Shown piece by piece: positions 14,268-23,211 of a stretch of 34,862 bases of DNA; the stretch's first letter is position 1; the number at the start of each line of letters is the position of its first letter. The notes beneath the pieces were generated by a model. The model saw nothing but the letters and a program-made list of their open reading frames with translations. It was not told where the DNA came from and did not search any database. The DNA is taken from the NCBI GenBank assembly GCA_038045445.1, contig JBBSYC010000028.1, positions 1-34,862 on the forward strand. The letters are read 5' to 3'. This DNA comes from SICU01 sp038045445. GTDB lineage: Archaea; Nanobdellota; Nanobdellia; Pacearchaeales; GW2011-AR1. Position numbers and translations under genes: made by a program.

Positions 14268-16055
14268 ATGTGCGGAATTATAGGGTATATTGGAGAAAGC
14301 GAGGCAAAACCCTTTCTTATTGATGGTTTAAAGAATATGGAATACCGCGGATACGACAGTGCAGGATTATGTATAAAGAATGGAAGTAGAATTAATCTAT
14401 TGAAGAAGAGTGGTTATGTAAATAACTTGTCTGAAAGCTCTGATTTTAATGAATTAATGGGGCTATCTGGAATCGCACACACTAGATGGGCAACACATGG
14501 GGAACCAAACCAAATTAACGCACACCCCCATTTTGATTGCAAAGGAGAAATTGCTATAGTACATAACGGAATAATAGAAAATTATGCCTCTTTAAAAGAA
14601 AATCTCAAAAATGAAGGGCATATTTTTAGATCTGAGACTGATTCAGAGGTTATTTCTCATTTAATAGAAAAGTTTTATGATGGAAATTTAATGGATGCAG
14701 TAACAAAGGTGTTGAAACTATTAGAAGGTTCATTCGCAATTCTTGTAATAAATAAATCTGAAGATAAAATAATATCTGCTAGAAGAGGTTCTCCTTTATT
14801 AATAGGGATAGGAAAAAAAGAGATGTTAATAGCTTCTGATATATCTGCCTTGATAAAACACACCAATAAAGTAATTTATCTAAAAGAAAATGAGATTGCT
14901 GAAATTGGCAAGCTAGATTATACTATAAAGAATCTAGATTGTTCTGAAGTTAAACCTTTAATTCAAAATATAAATTTGAAGCCTGAAGACATTAACAAAG
15001 GAGGATATAAACATTTTATGATTAAAGAAATATATGAACAACCTCAAGTAATAAGGAATGTTTTAGAGAATGGCTTAGAAAATAACAAAACTAAATTAAA
15101 TATTAATTTGGATTCATCATCAATAAGAAGAATAATCATTATTGGATGTGGAACCAGTTGGCACGCTGCATTAATAGGTAAATATTTGATTGAAAAAATA
15201 TCCGGAGTTATAGTCGAAGTAGACTATGCTTCCGAATTTAGGTATAAGAATCCTATATTAAATGATAAAGATTTAGTCGTATTAATGTCTCAATCTGGCG
15301 AGACTGCAGATACTCTTGCCGCTTTGCGAGAAGCTAAGTCTAAAGGAGCAAGAACATTAGGCATCGTAAATGTTTCAACATCATCTATTGCAAGAGAAGT
15401 TGATAGTTTAATTCTTTCTCATGCTGGTCCTGAAATAAGTGTTGCAAGCACAAAAGCGTTTACTTCTCAAATATTGAGCCTAATATTGTTGGCCTTACAT
15501 TTAAACAAAGATAAAAATATAGACTTAATAAATGAAATTCAGAGAATTCCAGATTTAATTGATGAGATTTTGAACAATATTGGGCCAATAAAAAAATCTG
15601 CTGAAATTTTAAGAAACAGCAGAAGCGTATTTTATTTAGGAAGAGGCATTAATTATCCAATTGCTCTTGAAGGTGCTCTAAAGTTAAAAGAAATATCTTA
15701 TATTCATGCTGAAGGTTATCCTTCTGCAGAGGCTAAGCATGGACCAATAGCCTTAGTAAATGAAAGTTTCCCAATTATATTTTTTGCTCCAAAAGATAAA
15801 ACATATGAAAAGAATATAAGCAATATGCAAGAGATGAAAGCAAGAAAGGGAAAGATAATTGTAATAGTTAATGAAGATGATGATAATCTGAAAAATATTG
15901 CAGATGCAGTAATAAAAATACCTAATAGTTCAGATGAAGTTTCTGCAATACTCAATGCTGTTGTTTTACAAATATTGGCCTACTTTGTCGCGGATTCAAA
16001 TGGAATTGATGTTGATAGACCTAGAAATTTAGCTAAATCTGTGACTGTTGAATAA
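14268..16055 (+). CDS. glmS: Glutamine-fructose-6-phosphate aminotransferase (isomerizing)
   Basis: GlmS makes glucosamine 6-phosphate from fructose 6-phosphate and glutamine, the first step to UDP-GlcNAc used for glycans. The start is set at the Met followed by Cys-Gly-Ile-Ile-Gly, because Cys2 must be N-terminal after Met removal to act as the amidotransferase nucleophile. Earlier ATG and TTG codons would not allow this. The class II glutaminase domain (AHTRWATHG, HNGIIENY) is followed by two SIS sugar isomerase domains (CGTSWHA, SQSGETADT, YLGRGINYPIA, AEGYPSAEAKHGPIAL). It ends with DVDRPRNLAKSVTVE, the family's usual C-terminus. The 595 residues are full length. Host housekeeping gene. 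Confidence 0.97.
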   Translation: MCGIIGYIGESEAKPFLIDGLKNMEYRGYDSAGLCIKNGSRINLLKKSGYVNNLSESSDFNELMGLSGIAHTRWATHGEPNQINAHPHFDCKGEIAIVHNGIIENYASLKENLKNEGHIFRSETDSEVISHLIEKFYDGNLMDAVTKVLKLLEGSFAILVINKSEDKIISARRGSPLLIGIGKKEMLIASDISALIKHTNKVIYLKENEIAEIGKLDYTIKNLDCSEVKPLIQNINLKPEDINKGGYKHFMIKEIYEQPQVIRNVLENGLENNKTKLNINLDSSSIRRIIIIGCGTSWHAALIGKYLIEKISGVIVEVDYASEFRYKNPILNDKDLVVLMSQSGETADTLAALREAKSKGARTLGIVNVSTSSIAREVDSLILSHAGPEISVASTKAFTSQILSLILLALHLNKDKNIDLINEIQRIPDLIDEILNNIGPIKKSAEILRNSRSVFYLGRGINYPIALEGALKLKEISYIHAEGYPSAEAKHGPIALVNESFPIIFFAPKDKTYEKNISNMQEMKARKGKIIVIVNEDDDNLKNIADAVIKIPNSSDEVSAILNAVVLQILAYFVADSNGIDVDRPRNLAKSVTVE

Positions 16056-16065
16056 ATAAAACTCC

Positions 16066-16079
16066 GTTTGAGCAATTAA
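16066..16079. repeat. 14-base direct repeat, copy 2
   Basis: GTTTGAGCAATTAA, identical to 13582-13595, lies just after the glmS stop and overlaps the last bases of the convergent gene. Confidence 0.4.
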
Positions 16080-17374
16080 ATTTCCCTGACACTCATTTTC
16101 TTATATATTAAACCGTTAGTGTTTACACCATCACTTCTCCAATATACCGCGATATTAGGTTTTCCAGATTCAGAACCAGCTCTTGAATTGCTTCCTGTAA
16201 GTTTCATTCCAGGATTTACTCCTGAAGCACATGCCTGACCATTTGTTCCGAAATTGTTACCAGTATCTTCAAATTCTCTTATTTTTATCCAATTCCCTCC
16301 ATTAAGCCCATTAGTTTCGTCTAAATATAATTCTAGTTTTACATTACCATTTGGCAAGTCATAGACAACATATTTGTATCCTATCCAAATATTTTTCGGA
16401 AAACCATTTGACCATTTAACTTGACTTAAAACTACTTGTGATGACGGATGTTTTGTTTCTTTTTCAAAGTCTACTCTTCCATCATACCTCATTCTTGCAG
16501 CTATTCCCCTAGTGTCACAAAGATTTTGCAATTCTGGTGCTGTAGTGCCATGATTAGTTCTAGCCATTCCAACTATTCCTCCCCAGTTAATATTTGTATC
16601 GTTAACTCTCATCGCATACACAGTCATTTCCACATTTCTCCAGCTTCTATTCAACAGAGGGTCATGAATATACATTCTTGGAACTGAACCTGTTATTTTC
16701 AACAATCCCCTACCATCTACATTGTAATTGGCGTTTCCATGGTCTGCATCAAACCATTGATCTTGAGGATCTACATCAGAAAATATTCTTGAAACACCAT
16801 TGTGCCATGTGGAGAACCATTCATTTCCATTTTGAGAGGTATTGTATATTTTCTTAATTCCAAACGTGTCTAATTGATTCATTGTTGAACCATTTGTCGA
16901 GTTAGAAGGTATAGAATAATTTTGTGTGAAATTAATCCTCGTTTCGGTTATACTGTTCCAATCATTGACATTATTCATATAACCAGTTATCTTTAGATAT
17001 CTTGCAGTCTTATTGACTTTATAGTTTTCTAAAGATGATGTGTTCCCACTACTTAGATTAGAATATACTTTTTGCCATGTAGAGCCATTAACAGACACAG
17101 AAATAGTGAAGTTCTGGCGCCTTATGTTTCCCTGATAAAATGCAATACTTACATCCGAAATGTAGCTTAGATTTCCTAAATCATATCTTATCCATTGCCC
17201 TCTACCTAATGCTGACCATCTTGTGGATAGATTCAAGTCAAGAGTATTTTGAGGCAGGTTACCATCATTTGAAGATGCACTAACTGTTAAAGATGAAACC
17301 TGCTGATAAAATGTCAGACTAGCTACAAATAGAACAATAAAACAGCCAAAAAATATCCTAAAAATCCACTCCAA
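16076..17374 (-). CDS. Exported discoidin (F5/8 type C) and lectin-like protein
   Basis: A hydrophobic N-terminus (about 4-27) directs export. Residues about 30-150 match an F5/8 type C carbohydrate-binding fold (LDLNLSTRWSALGRGQWIRYDLG pattern in parts, RQNFTISVSVNGSTW, YLKITGY). The remaining 260 residues are a beta-rich jelly-roll-like domain with many Trp and Gly, resembling concanavalin-type glycan-binding or lyase domains; no catalytic residues can be assigned. More than ten Asn-x-Ser/Thr sites suggest N-glycosylation. The start is a TTG, with no ATG nearby that would keep the signal peptide. It probably binds or cuts surface polysaccharide. Confidence 0.65.
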   Translation of the reverse strand: MEWIFRIFFGCFIVLFVASLTFYQQVSSLTVSASSNDGNLPQNTLDLNLSTRWSALGRGQWIRYDLGNLSYISDVSIAFYQGNIRRQNFTISVSVNGSTWQKVYSNLSSGNTSSLENYKVNKTARYLKITGYMNNVNDWNSITETRINFTQNYSIPSNSTNGSTMNQLDTFGIKKIYNTSQNGNEWFSTWHNGVSRIFSDVDPQDQWFDADHGNANYNVDGRGLLKITGSVPRMYIHDPLLNRSWRNVEMTVYAMRVNDTNINWGGIVGMARTNHGTTAPELQNLCDTRGIAARMRYDGRVDFEKETKHPSSQVVLSQVKWSNGFPKNIWIGYKYVVYDLPNGNVKLELYLDETNGLNGGNWIKIREFEDTGNNFGTNGQACASGVNPGMKLTGSNSRAGSESGKPNIAVYWRSDGVNTNGLIYKKMSVREI

Positions 17375-17408
17375 AAAACCTTATAAATAGGAAATAATTA
17401 AAACATCT
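17375..17408. promoter_or_regulatory. 34-base divergent promoter
   Basis: TTATAAATAG (17381-17390) is a TATA-like box centred about 24 bases before the plus-strand ATG at 17409. The AT-rich stretch at 17392-17403 could serve the minus-strand gene. Both promoters overlap, so transcription of the two genes may compete. Confidence 0.45.
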
Positions 17409-18257
17409 ATGTTTAACAGCAAAAAGTGTCTTTTGATAGCTTCACTATTTTTAATAATCACAATAAGTTCAGTAACTGCATTGGAAGTAAAAAAAACTGA
17501 ATTTGTAATAGCAACGGAACCCTATCAGAATTTAAGCATAAGACTTCTAAACTCCGAAAGCAGTGATAAAGAAGAAGTTGGCCTCTTTGAAGGACGAGCA
17601 CGTAAATTCGGAGAGTACAGATTTACATATTATGGAACAATAAACAAAGTGATTCTAGTAGCATCTGCAATAAACAATGAAACTGGAGATACTCTAAAGA
17701 AAGAAGAATTTGGACCCTATAGCTTAGGCACTCCAATAATAAACTTAAATTTCTCCGTATCTGAATCCCCATCTGAAAATAAAGAGAATATAATAGAGAA
17801 CAACTATACAAACTCGACAATTGAATCACCAAAAGTAAAAAAGAACCCCTTAATTGGACTAGTAATTGGTGAGAATGGTGAATTTTCCAAGATATATTAT
17901 TATGTGGGAGCTGGAGCATTGGGAATAATAATTCTTATAATAATCTTCAAAAGAGGAATAAAAACTAATTCTGCGCCTTCAGAACCAAATCCAAAAAAAC
18001 TTAAAGTAGTTAAAAAACCAGAAAAAACAGAGATAGTAGTTCAAGCACAGCAGAAATCAGACGATACTATAGAACAAACTGAGAAAAAGATTGCGGATTT
18101 ACAAAAACAACTAGAACAAATTAGAAGCGAAGAAAAACTGTTAAAATTACAAAAACAAATAAATGAAGAAAAACAATCTCTAAGGAAGATGCAGGAAGAA
18201 GAAAATCCTCAAAAGCAAGAACAACAAAATACAAATAACTTTAACCAAAAAGTTTAG
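17409..18257 (+). CDS. Exported single-span membrane protein with cytoplasmic coiled coil
   Basis: A signal peptide (residues 1-24) precedes an external beta-rich domain (25-150) with Asn-x-Ser/Thr sites. A membrane span lies at about 165-182 and a Lys-rich cytoplasmic tail follows. Its residues 220-270 are a strong Gln/Glu/Lys coiled coil (EKKIADLQKQLEQIRSEEK). The last 17 bases overlap the convergent gdhA gene. Proteins of this plan are common in small-genome archaea. The function is unknown; it may link an external domain to cytoplasmic partners. Confidence 0.55.
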   Translation: MFNSKKCLLIASLFLIITISSVTALEVKKTEFVIATEPYQNLSIRLLNSESSDKEEVGLFEGRARKFGEYRFTYYGTINKVILVASAINNETGDTLKKEEFGPYSLGTPIINLNFSVSESPSENKENIIENNYTNSTIESPKVKKNPLIGLVIGENGEFSKIYYYVGAGALGIIILIIIFKRGIKTNSAPSEPNPKKLKVVKKPEKTEIVVQAQQKSDDTIEQTEKKIADLQKQLEQIRSEEKLLKLQKQINEEKQSLRKMQEEENPQKQEQQNTNNFNQKV

Positions 18258-19383
18258 ATCTCTTAAACATAGCTGTCTTAATTCTCTCCAAAGCGATTTT
18301 ATTTGCAGCGTCTCTTGGAGAGATATTTAAGCTTTCAGAAGTCTTAAGAACAAGCTCAGTATTTTTAGTAATTTTATCCTTCACTGTTTTATACATGTAT
18401 TTAGCATCCTTTCCAAGGTACTCGACCCAACTAGATATAACTCCTCCAGCATTTGCAACAAAATCTGGAACAATTAAAATCTTCTTGCTTAATTCCTCTT
18501 CAACATCTAATGGAATAGGAATATTTGCTGCCTCCACAATTATCTTAGCTTGAAGAGAATTCATATTCTGCCTGTTTATCACATCTGGCAGAGCACCAGG
18601 AATCAAAACATCAACAGGCAACTCAAACAATTTATGTCCTGGGAGAATTCTTCCTTTGCCTGCAGTAACTGTTCCTTTTTCTTTTTTCGCTTTTTCAATC
18701 TCTATAAATGACAGCCCATTTTCATTATATAAACATCCTTTGCTGTCGCTCACAGCAACGATTTTAGCACCAGCCTCTTCCAAATGCTTAAATGTGAAAT
18801 AACCAACGTTTCCAAAACCTTCTATTGCAATTCTGGCTCCTAATATTGGAATCTTCGCATGTTTCAAAGCGACCTGCGTAGCACAACTAACACCCATGCC
18901 AGTGCTTCCAAGTTCATGAGGCAAACCACATACTTTCTTGCCCTTAATGATTTTACAAAAATCAGCAGGTTTTCCAGTAGCAGAGTTAAAATCTCCATGA
19001 GCCTCAACAAAAGTCTTCATCTCATTTTCAGTGGTGTTTATATCAGGTCCAGCAATATATTCTGAAGGCACAAGATTTTTCAAAGCCCTTGCAAAAGATT
19101 TCACAAAAACATCCTTTTTAGAAGAATCAGTTTCTTTATTGTAAACTATCCCACTTTTCCCTCCTCCAAAGGGTAAACCAGCTAAGGCGTTCTTGAGAGT
19201 CATTGCCCTAGCAAGTCTAAAAACTTCTTTAACATTTACAGAAGAAGTCATGCGTATTCCTCCCTTAGCAGGTCCAAGAGCAGTATTATCTATAACTGTA
19301 AAACCTCTCATTCCAGTAGAAGGGTCATAAACCTCTACGACCTTTTCAGGTCCAATACCATCGTTAAAATCATGTAGTTCCAT
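18241..19383 (-). CDS. gdhA: Glutamate dehydrogenase family (Glu/Leu/Phe/Val dehydrogenase)
   Basis: The enzyme interconverts glutamate and 2-oxoglutarate with NAD(P). Features seen are GPAKGGIRM (38-45), the MTLKNALAGLPFGGGKSGI stretch with Lys64 and Lys76 for substrate binding and catalysis, PDINT with catalytic Asp114, and the nucleotide-binding GFGNVG (189-194). At 380 residues it lacks some 30 N-terminal residues present in many glutamate dehydrogenases, which is normal for short forms. Leucine dehydrogenase specificity cannot be excluded. It sits between membrane-protein genes; a small palindrome lies 5 bases before the start. Confidence 0.88.
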   Translation of the reverse strand: MELHDFNDGIGPEKVVEVYDPSTGMRGFTVIDNTALGPAKGGIRMTSSVNVKEVFRLARAMTLKNALAGLPFGGGKSGIVYNKETDSSKKDVFVKSFARALKNLVPSEYIAGPDINTTENEMKTFVEAHGDFNSATGKPADFCKIIKGKKVCGLPHELGSTGMGVSCATQVALKHAKIPILGARIAIEGFGNVGYFTFKHLEEAGAKIVAVSDSKGCLYNENGLSFIEIEKAKKEKGTVTAGKGRILPGHKLFELPVDVLIPGALPDVINRQNMNSLQAKIIVEAANIPIPLDVEEELSKKILIVPDFVANAGGVISSWVEYLGKDAKYMYKTVKDKITKNTELVLKTSESLNISPRDAANKIALERIKTAMFKRSKLFG

Positions 19384-19388
19384 ACAAC

Positions 19389-19401
19389 CTCTAAATTAGA
19401 G
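19389..19401 (-). promoter_or_regulatory. Palindrome before gdhA
   Basis: CTCTAAATTAGAG is a perfect 6-base inverted repeat around one A, immediately before the gdhA start on the minus strand. It is a candidate operator, but only by position. Confidence 0.3.
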
Positions 19402-19429
19402 AAATTGCGTTGTTAATAAATATTTGTAG

Positions 19430-20563
19430 TTAACCAAACCTATTACTAACATAATCAATAAGAGAACTTCCAGACAGTTTAATAGTAGACGGGCCATTTC
19501 TCATATAAAATTCTTCAAGGCTCCCATCTTTAAGAAAAACTCTTTTATTGCTTGGAGAGCATTCAATCTTCAAAACTCTTTTACCATCAATTTCAAACAA
19601 ATCATAATGGAGCAAATGCATAAAATGCGCACCAATATTATCTTTTATCAAGTTATTTATATGGAGTCTCAATTTATCTTCGTTTACAAACGCATCTTTT
19701 TCAAGCCCCAATATTTCTCCCTTATCTGAAACACCAACTATAAGAGTACCTCCCTCCGTATTAAGATAGGCTACCAAAGTCTTAAGCAAAGAAGATTCAA
19801 TATTTTTGTCTATTGAATTTGTAAACAAGTTTGTTCTAATAGAAGATTTAAACTCTATCTTAGGACCCTCTCCTTTTTCAACAATAGACTTTATTCTTTC
19901 GGAAGGATTTATATTTTTGTGAGACTTAAACAAACTTGGATTTCTTCTCATTAATTTTACTACAAGACCACTAACAGGGTTTCCAAACCCTCTTTTCTTA
20001 TATAAATAACCTCCAGCAGAAACTATAAAGGCAGCAACGCCATCAATTACCAAATCAAGAGCTACAACTCCAGTACCAATTTGTTGCAAAGCAAATCCAA
20101 AAATACTATCGAGAGAAAATTCTACTATTTCCCATAATGCTCCTAAAGTAAAAGCCAAAGCAAAAGAAAGCCCAATAATCATGAAAGGGCTCGCATCAAG
20201 AAGTTCCTGGTCTTCAAGAGCCATAATTACAGTCAGACCTATAAAGCTAAGAGCTACAGCAGCAACACCTTTAAGCAATATATCCCACCACCAAAGATTA
20301 GCAAACACGCCCCTCGCCTCTCCAAGAAACAAGCTTCCATAAATAATCAAAAGAATAACTATTTGCATCTCTGAACCTGTCTTAATTCCAAATCTAGAGA
20401 GCATTAAAGGAATAAATGTCGCAACAAAGGCAATAAGACAGAAAGCCATAGCCAAATCGCGACCAGAGTTAAAAGCACTTATAAAACCAATAATAAGCAC
20501 AAGTCTAACTGCATTAGTCACAAAGATACCCACAGACATCTTTGAAAATATCTTTTTAAGCAT
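19430..20563 (-). CDS. YjdF-like membrane domain fused to AlbA_2 (Schlafen-type) domain
   Basis: The first 200 residues carry about six hydrophobic segments with the ALWEIVEFSLDSIFG motif and a GVAAFIVSAGGYL segment, resembling DUF2238/YjdF membrane proteins. Residues about 225-340 match the AlbA_2 putative DNA-binding domain: EGPKIEFKSSIR, LLKTLVAYLNTEGGTLIVGV and LGLEKD. AlbA_2 domains are seen in Schlafen-like proteins and RNA/DNA-binding regulators. The two folds are rarely joined. The protein would tether a nucleic-acid-binding domain to the membrane. It has its own intergenic region and no operon partner. Confidence 0.65.
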   Translation of the reverse strand: MLKKIFSKMSVGIFVTNAVRLVLIIGFISAFNSGRDLAMAFCLIAFVATFIPLMLSRFGIKTGSEMQIVILLIIYGSLFLGEARGVFANLWWWDILLKGVAAVALSFIGLTVIMALEDQELLDASPFMIIGLSFALAFTLGALWEIVEFSLDSIFGFALQQIGTGVVALDLVIDGVAAFIVSAGGYLYKKRGFGNPVSGLVVKLMRRNPSLFKSHKNINPSERIKSIVEKGEGPKIEFKSSIRTNLFTNSIDKNIESSLLKTLVAYLNTEGGTLIVGVSDKGEILGLEKDAFVNEDKLRLHINNLIKDNIGAHFMHLLHYDLFEIDGKRVLKIECSPSNKRVFLKDGSLEEFYMRNGPSTIKLSGSSLIDYVSNRFG

Positions 20564-20617
20564 TCAAATACCCAGAAGTTCAATTATAAAAGAATTGTTA
20601 TATTGATTGAAAAGCCA

Positions 20618-21210
20618 TTATTTATCAAGATGTTTATTACAATTCAACAACTCTAAAATTGGATTTTTATTATCTGAAAAGTCTATTATACTTAGCCCTG
20701 TATTGTGCACTTTCTCTTTAATTCTTTCTTTATCCTTCTCTGAATTTGCTAATAAAACTTCCAGTAACATCCTTTTTGCCCTTCCGTGAGTTACGATTAA
20801 TACCCTTTTACCTTTAAGATTAGAAAGTTTTTCAACAATAAACTTACTCATTCTTGCTTTAAGCTGGTCCTTGGATTCCCAGCCCATAGGTTCTTTTCCT
20901 GGATTATCCTTAAACCACTCAATCGCGCGCCCTATAGGTTTACCTTCAAAAACTCCGTAATTCCTCTCTCTCTCAAAAGTTTAGTGTAATTAATTTCTTT
21001 CTTAACTTTTTCCAAATAAGGTTTTATTGTTTGTCTACAACGCATTAAATCCGAACAAAAAATAATATCTATTTTCTCATTAGATAATCTATAAGCTAAC
21101 TTTTTAGCTTGTTCTAACCCAACTTTATTGAGTCTGCTATTATGCCATCCGCAAGAAATTCCTTTTTCATTTGCAAATGTCTCGCCATGGCGCACAATAA
21201 TTAATTTCAT
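20618..21210 (-). pseudogene. Histidine phosphatase (phosphoglycerate mutase-like), frameshifted
   Basis: Two frames together encode one phosphatase. The N-terminal piece (21210 to about 20932) begins MKLIIVRHGETFANEKG with the catalytic RHGET. The C-terminal piece carries the second His motif VLIVTHGRAKRM and ends at 20618. They are joined after LLRER by a run of five GA units on the minus strand (20965-20974). With four units the frame would continue as LLRERNYGVFEGKP, the family's conserved sequence. The interruption is therefore a two-base slip in a dinucleotide repeat: a pseudogene, a phase-variable gene or a sequencing error. An intact product would be about 196 residues, close to normal. 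Confidence 0.8.
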
Positions 21211-21341
21211 ATAATCTCAAGAAAAAATATGTATTTAATAATTTGCCTGAGAATTAACTTAGCCCATATTAATTTCTTTCAAAATATCTCCTCTTACAAT
21301 CAAAAACATCCCTTTTTAAACTCAAAAACAATCTATATTTC

Positions 21342-22274
21342 ATGAGAGTAAAATTTACTTTTTCAAGCAGAAAAACAAGAAAAATAGATACACACAACAA
21401 ACATAGACAGGAGTATCCTTCTTTAGCCAAGGAAGTAATAATATCTTCAGATATCGTTTTAGAAGTTTTAGATGCCAGATTCATTTCCGAAACAAGAAAT
21501 GCTGTAATGGAAGAATTTGCAAGAGTAAATGGTAAGATTTTAATTTATATTCTAAACAAAGCAGACTTAGTGGACCATGTTAAACTAGAAGAATCAGGAG
21601 CCCTAAAAGATTTAATAAATTATATTTTTGTTTCATGTAAAAAGAATCAAGGTAGAAGAGAATTGCGTGAAACCATAAAAATCCAAGCAAAGAACTTTAA
21701 AAAAGCTAGAAAAAATTCAGAAAAAACCGAGGAAGAAAGAAATGAAGAACAACATCTAGAATTACATAAACATGGTATAGGCCTTAAAAAGTTTTTTAAA
21801 ACGGGAAATGAAGTTCATGTAGGAGTAATTGGTTATCCCAATGTAGGAAAAAGTTCTTTGATAAATATGCTAACTGGAAGAGGAGCTGCAAGAACTTCCC
21901 CAAAGGCAGGATTCACTAGAGGAATACAAAAGATAAGACTTGCACAAGGAATCATTCTTCTTGATACTCCGGGAGTAATGTCTGATGAAGATGCGGCTGC
22001 AAGTCAAATGTCTAATTTAAAGAAACATGCAATGATAGGTGTTAGAACCTATGACTCTACAAAAAATCCAGAGTTTGTTGTAGCTCAAATAATGGCTGAA
22101 AATCCAGGGTTATTTGAAAAAAATTATAATATAAATGCAGAAGGAGATTCAGAAATACTTTTAGAACAATTAGGAAAGAAAAGAAACCTTTTAAGAAAGG
22201 GCGGAGAAGTTGATATGGACAGAATTGCAAGAATAGTCTTAAAAGACTGGCAATCTGGAAAAATTAGAAACTGA
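21342..22274 (+). CDS. Circularly permuted GTPase of the YlqF/RbgA group
   Basis: The G motifs occur in permuted order: NKAD (G4, residues 72-75) comes before GYPNVGKS (G1, 164-171), Thr192 (G2) and DTPG (G3, 208-211). This order defines the YlqF/RbgA/YjeQ-type GTPases, which assist ribosome assembly. The N-terminal basic segment is also typical of the archaeal members. The region after G3 contains an NLKKHAMIGVRTYDSTKN segment and a C-terminal helical domain. It is divergent from the phosphatase gene and appears to be a host gene. Confidence 0.85.
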   Translation: MRVKFTFSSRKTRKIDTHNKHRQEYPSLAKEVIISSDIVLEVLDARFISETRNAVMEEFARVNGKILIYILNKADLVDHVKLEESGALKDLINYIFVSCKKNQGRRELRETIKIQAKNFKKARKNSEKTEEERNEEQHLELHKHGIGLKKFFKTGNEVHVGVIGYPNVGKSSLINMLTGRGAARTSPKAGFTRGIQKIRLAQGIILLDTPGVMSDEDAAASQMSNLKKHAMIGVRTYDSTKNPEFVVAQIMAENPGLFEKNYNINAEGDSEILLEQLGKKRNLLRKGGEVDMDRIARIVLKDWQSGKIRN

Positions 22275-22307
22275 AAAATTTAAATAAACAATAAACTAAA
22301 ATAATCC

Positions 22308-22568
22308 ATGGATCCAATTCTCGCTGCAGGAATTCTTGGAGCAATAGGAGGTCTAACAAGAGGTGTTGTAGGCCTATTGAAAGCCCTATCCCTAAGAAGA
22401 AGAGTGATATGGAGTTATTATCTTATAACGGTATTAATAGCAATAATAGTTGGAGTCTTTGTAGGAATTGTATTTAACTTTGACCCAAGACTATCTCTTT
22501 TATCAGGTTATGCGGGTACGGATATAATAGAAGGGATTTACAAATGTTTATTTAAAAGAACAAAGTAA
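22308..22568 (+). CDS. Small holin-like membrane protein
   Basis: The 86-residue protein has a glycine-rich first hydrophobic segment (residues 5-25), a basic loop (SLRRR), and a second hydrophobic segment (36-58). The C-terminal part contains LLSGYAGTDIIEG. Such short two-span proteins with a charged loop resemble phage holins or small archaeal membrane proteins. It begins 33 bases after the GTPase stop and may be co-transcribed. The role is not known. Confidence 0.5.
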   Translation: MDPILAAGILGAIGGLTRGVVGLLKALSLRRRVIWSYYLITVLIAIIVGVFVGIVFNFDPRLSLLSGYAGTDIIEGIYKCLFKRTK

Positions 22569-22609
22569 TAAGGATATTCTAAATTATATACTTTATAGAC
22601 GACAAATCC

Positions 22610-22618
22610 ATATAAATG
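22610..22618 (+). promoter_or_regulatory. TATA-like box for the gene at 22639
   Basis: ATATAAATG is centred about 25 bases before the ATG at 22639, consistent with a leaderless transcript and with choosing this start over the TTG at 22630. Confidence 0.5.
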
Positions 22619-22638
22619 GGATATTTCTATTGTTTGCT

Positions 22639-23052
22639 ATGGAAAAACAAAAAGCTGATGGAGAACAAGAAACAGAGAGTAAAGATAGTTTGGAAGCAAA
22701 AAGAGAATCTTTACGCGTTGCATATGTTGAATTATTTGATTTTATAGTTAAAAGAATGAGGTCATTCTCTAGAAGAGAATACAAAGAAAGCATTGATTTT
22801 CCTTTTCCACAAAGGGAACCACGTAATTTTTTCAGTGGAGATATGCATGTTATGGAAATTATGCTTAGAGACCTTAGGATAATAGCCCATATGAGGACTA
22901 GATTAGATAACCCCTACAATAATATGTGGTTAAGGTTGCGACCACTTGATAAAAAAGAAAAAGAAGAATTACAGGCAAGGTATGGAATTAAAATTAATAC
23001 TATACTTTTCAAAAAGGTAAAAAATGGAACTAAAAATAAAAAAAGTAATTGA
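22639..23052 (+). CDS. Hypothetical charged helical protein
   Basis: The 137-residue product starts Met-Glu-Lys-Gln and is rich in Lys, Glu and Arg. Residues 25-45 contain VAYVELFDFIVKRMRSFSR and residues 70-95 contain an Arg-rich helix. No catalytic motif or membrane segment is seen. It stands between the holin-like gene and the second element, so it may be a host gene or the first gene of the element. A 38-residue frame overlaps its 3' end. Confidence 0.4.
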   Translation: MEKQKADGEQETESKDSLEAKRESLRVAYVELFDFIVKRMRSFSRREYKESIDFPFPQREPRNFFSGDMHVMEIMLRDLRIIAHMRTRLDNPYNNMWLRLRPLDKKEKEELQARYGIKINTILFKKVKNGTKNKKSN

Positions 23053-23140
23053 AGAAGGAATTGATTTTGTGGGAGACCATTGGGAAATATGCAAAGAAGT
23101 AACCGTTGTTATATTTGATAATGGGGGTAAAACTATATAG
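23024..23140 (+). CDS. Possible 38-residue overlapping small protein
   Basis: An ATG at 23024 opens a frame ending at 23140 that encodes MELKIKKVIEEGIDFVGDHW and then EICKEVTVVIFDNGG plus four residues. The sequence AAGGT shortly upstream could act as a ribosome-binding site, and the start overlaps the 3' end of the preceding gene. It looks coding-like but has no recognised relative. Confidence 0.3.
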   Translation: MELKIKKVIEEGIDFVGDHWEICKEVTVVIFDNGGKTI

Positions 23141-23160
23141 AAAATGCAAATAATGAGCAA

Positions 23161-23211
23161 GGCTTTATAAATGAACTATAATTAATACATATATGAATTT
23201 GACGACGATAA
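23161..23211 (+). promoter_or_regulatory. Promoter and degenerate palindrome at the small RHH gene
   Basis: GGCTTTATAAAT (23161-23172) is a TATA-like box about 25 bases before the ATG at 23193. TTGACGACGATAA (23199-23211) matches the palindrome at 33372-33406 and 10289-10301 at 11 of 13 positions and overlaps the first codons. Confidence 0.4.

Noticed and set aside
15716..15955. Minus-strand frame inside glmS
   Set aside because: Lies fully within a well-conserved glmS domain and has low-complexity hydrophobic sequence.
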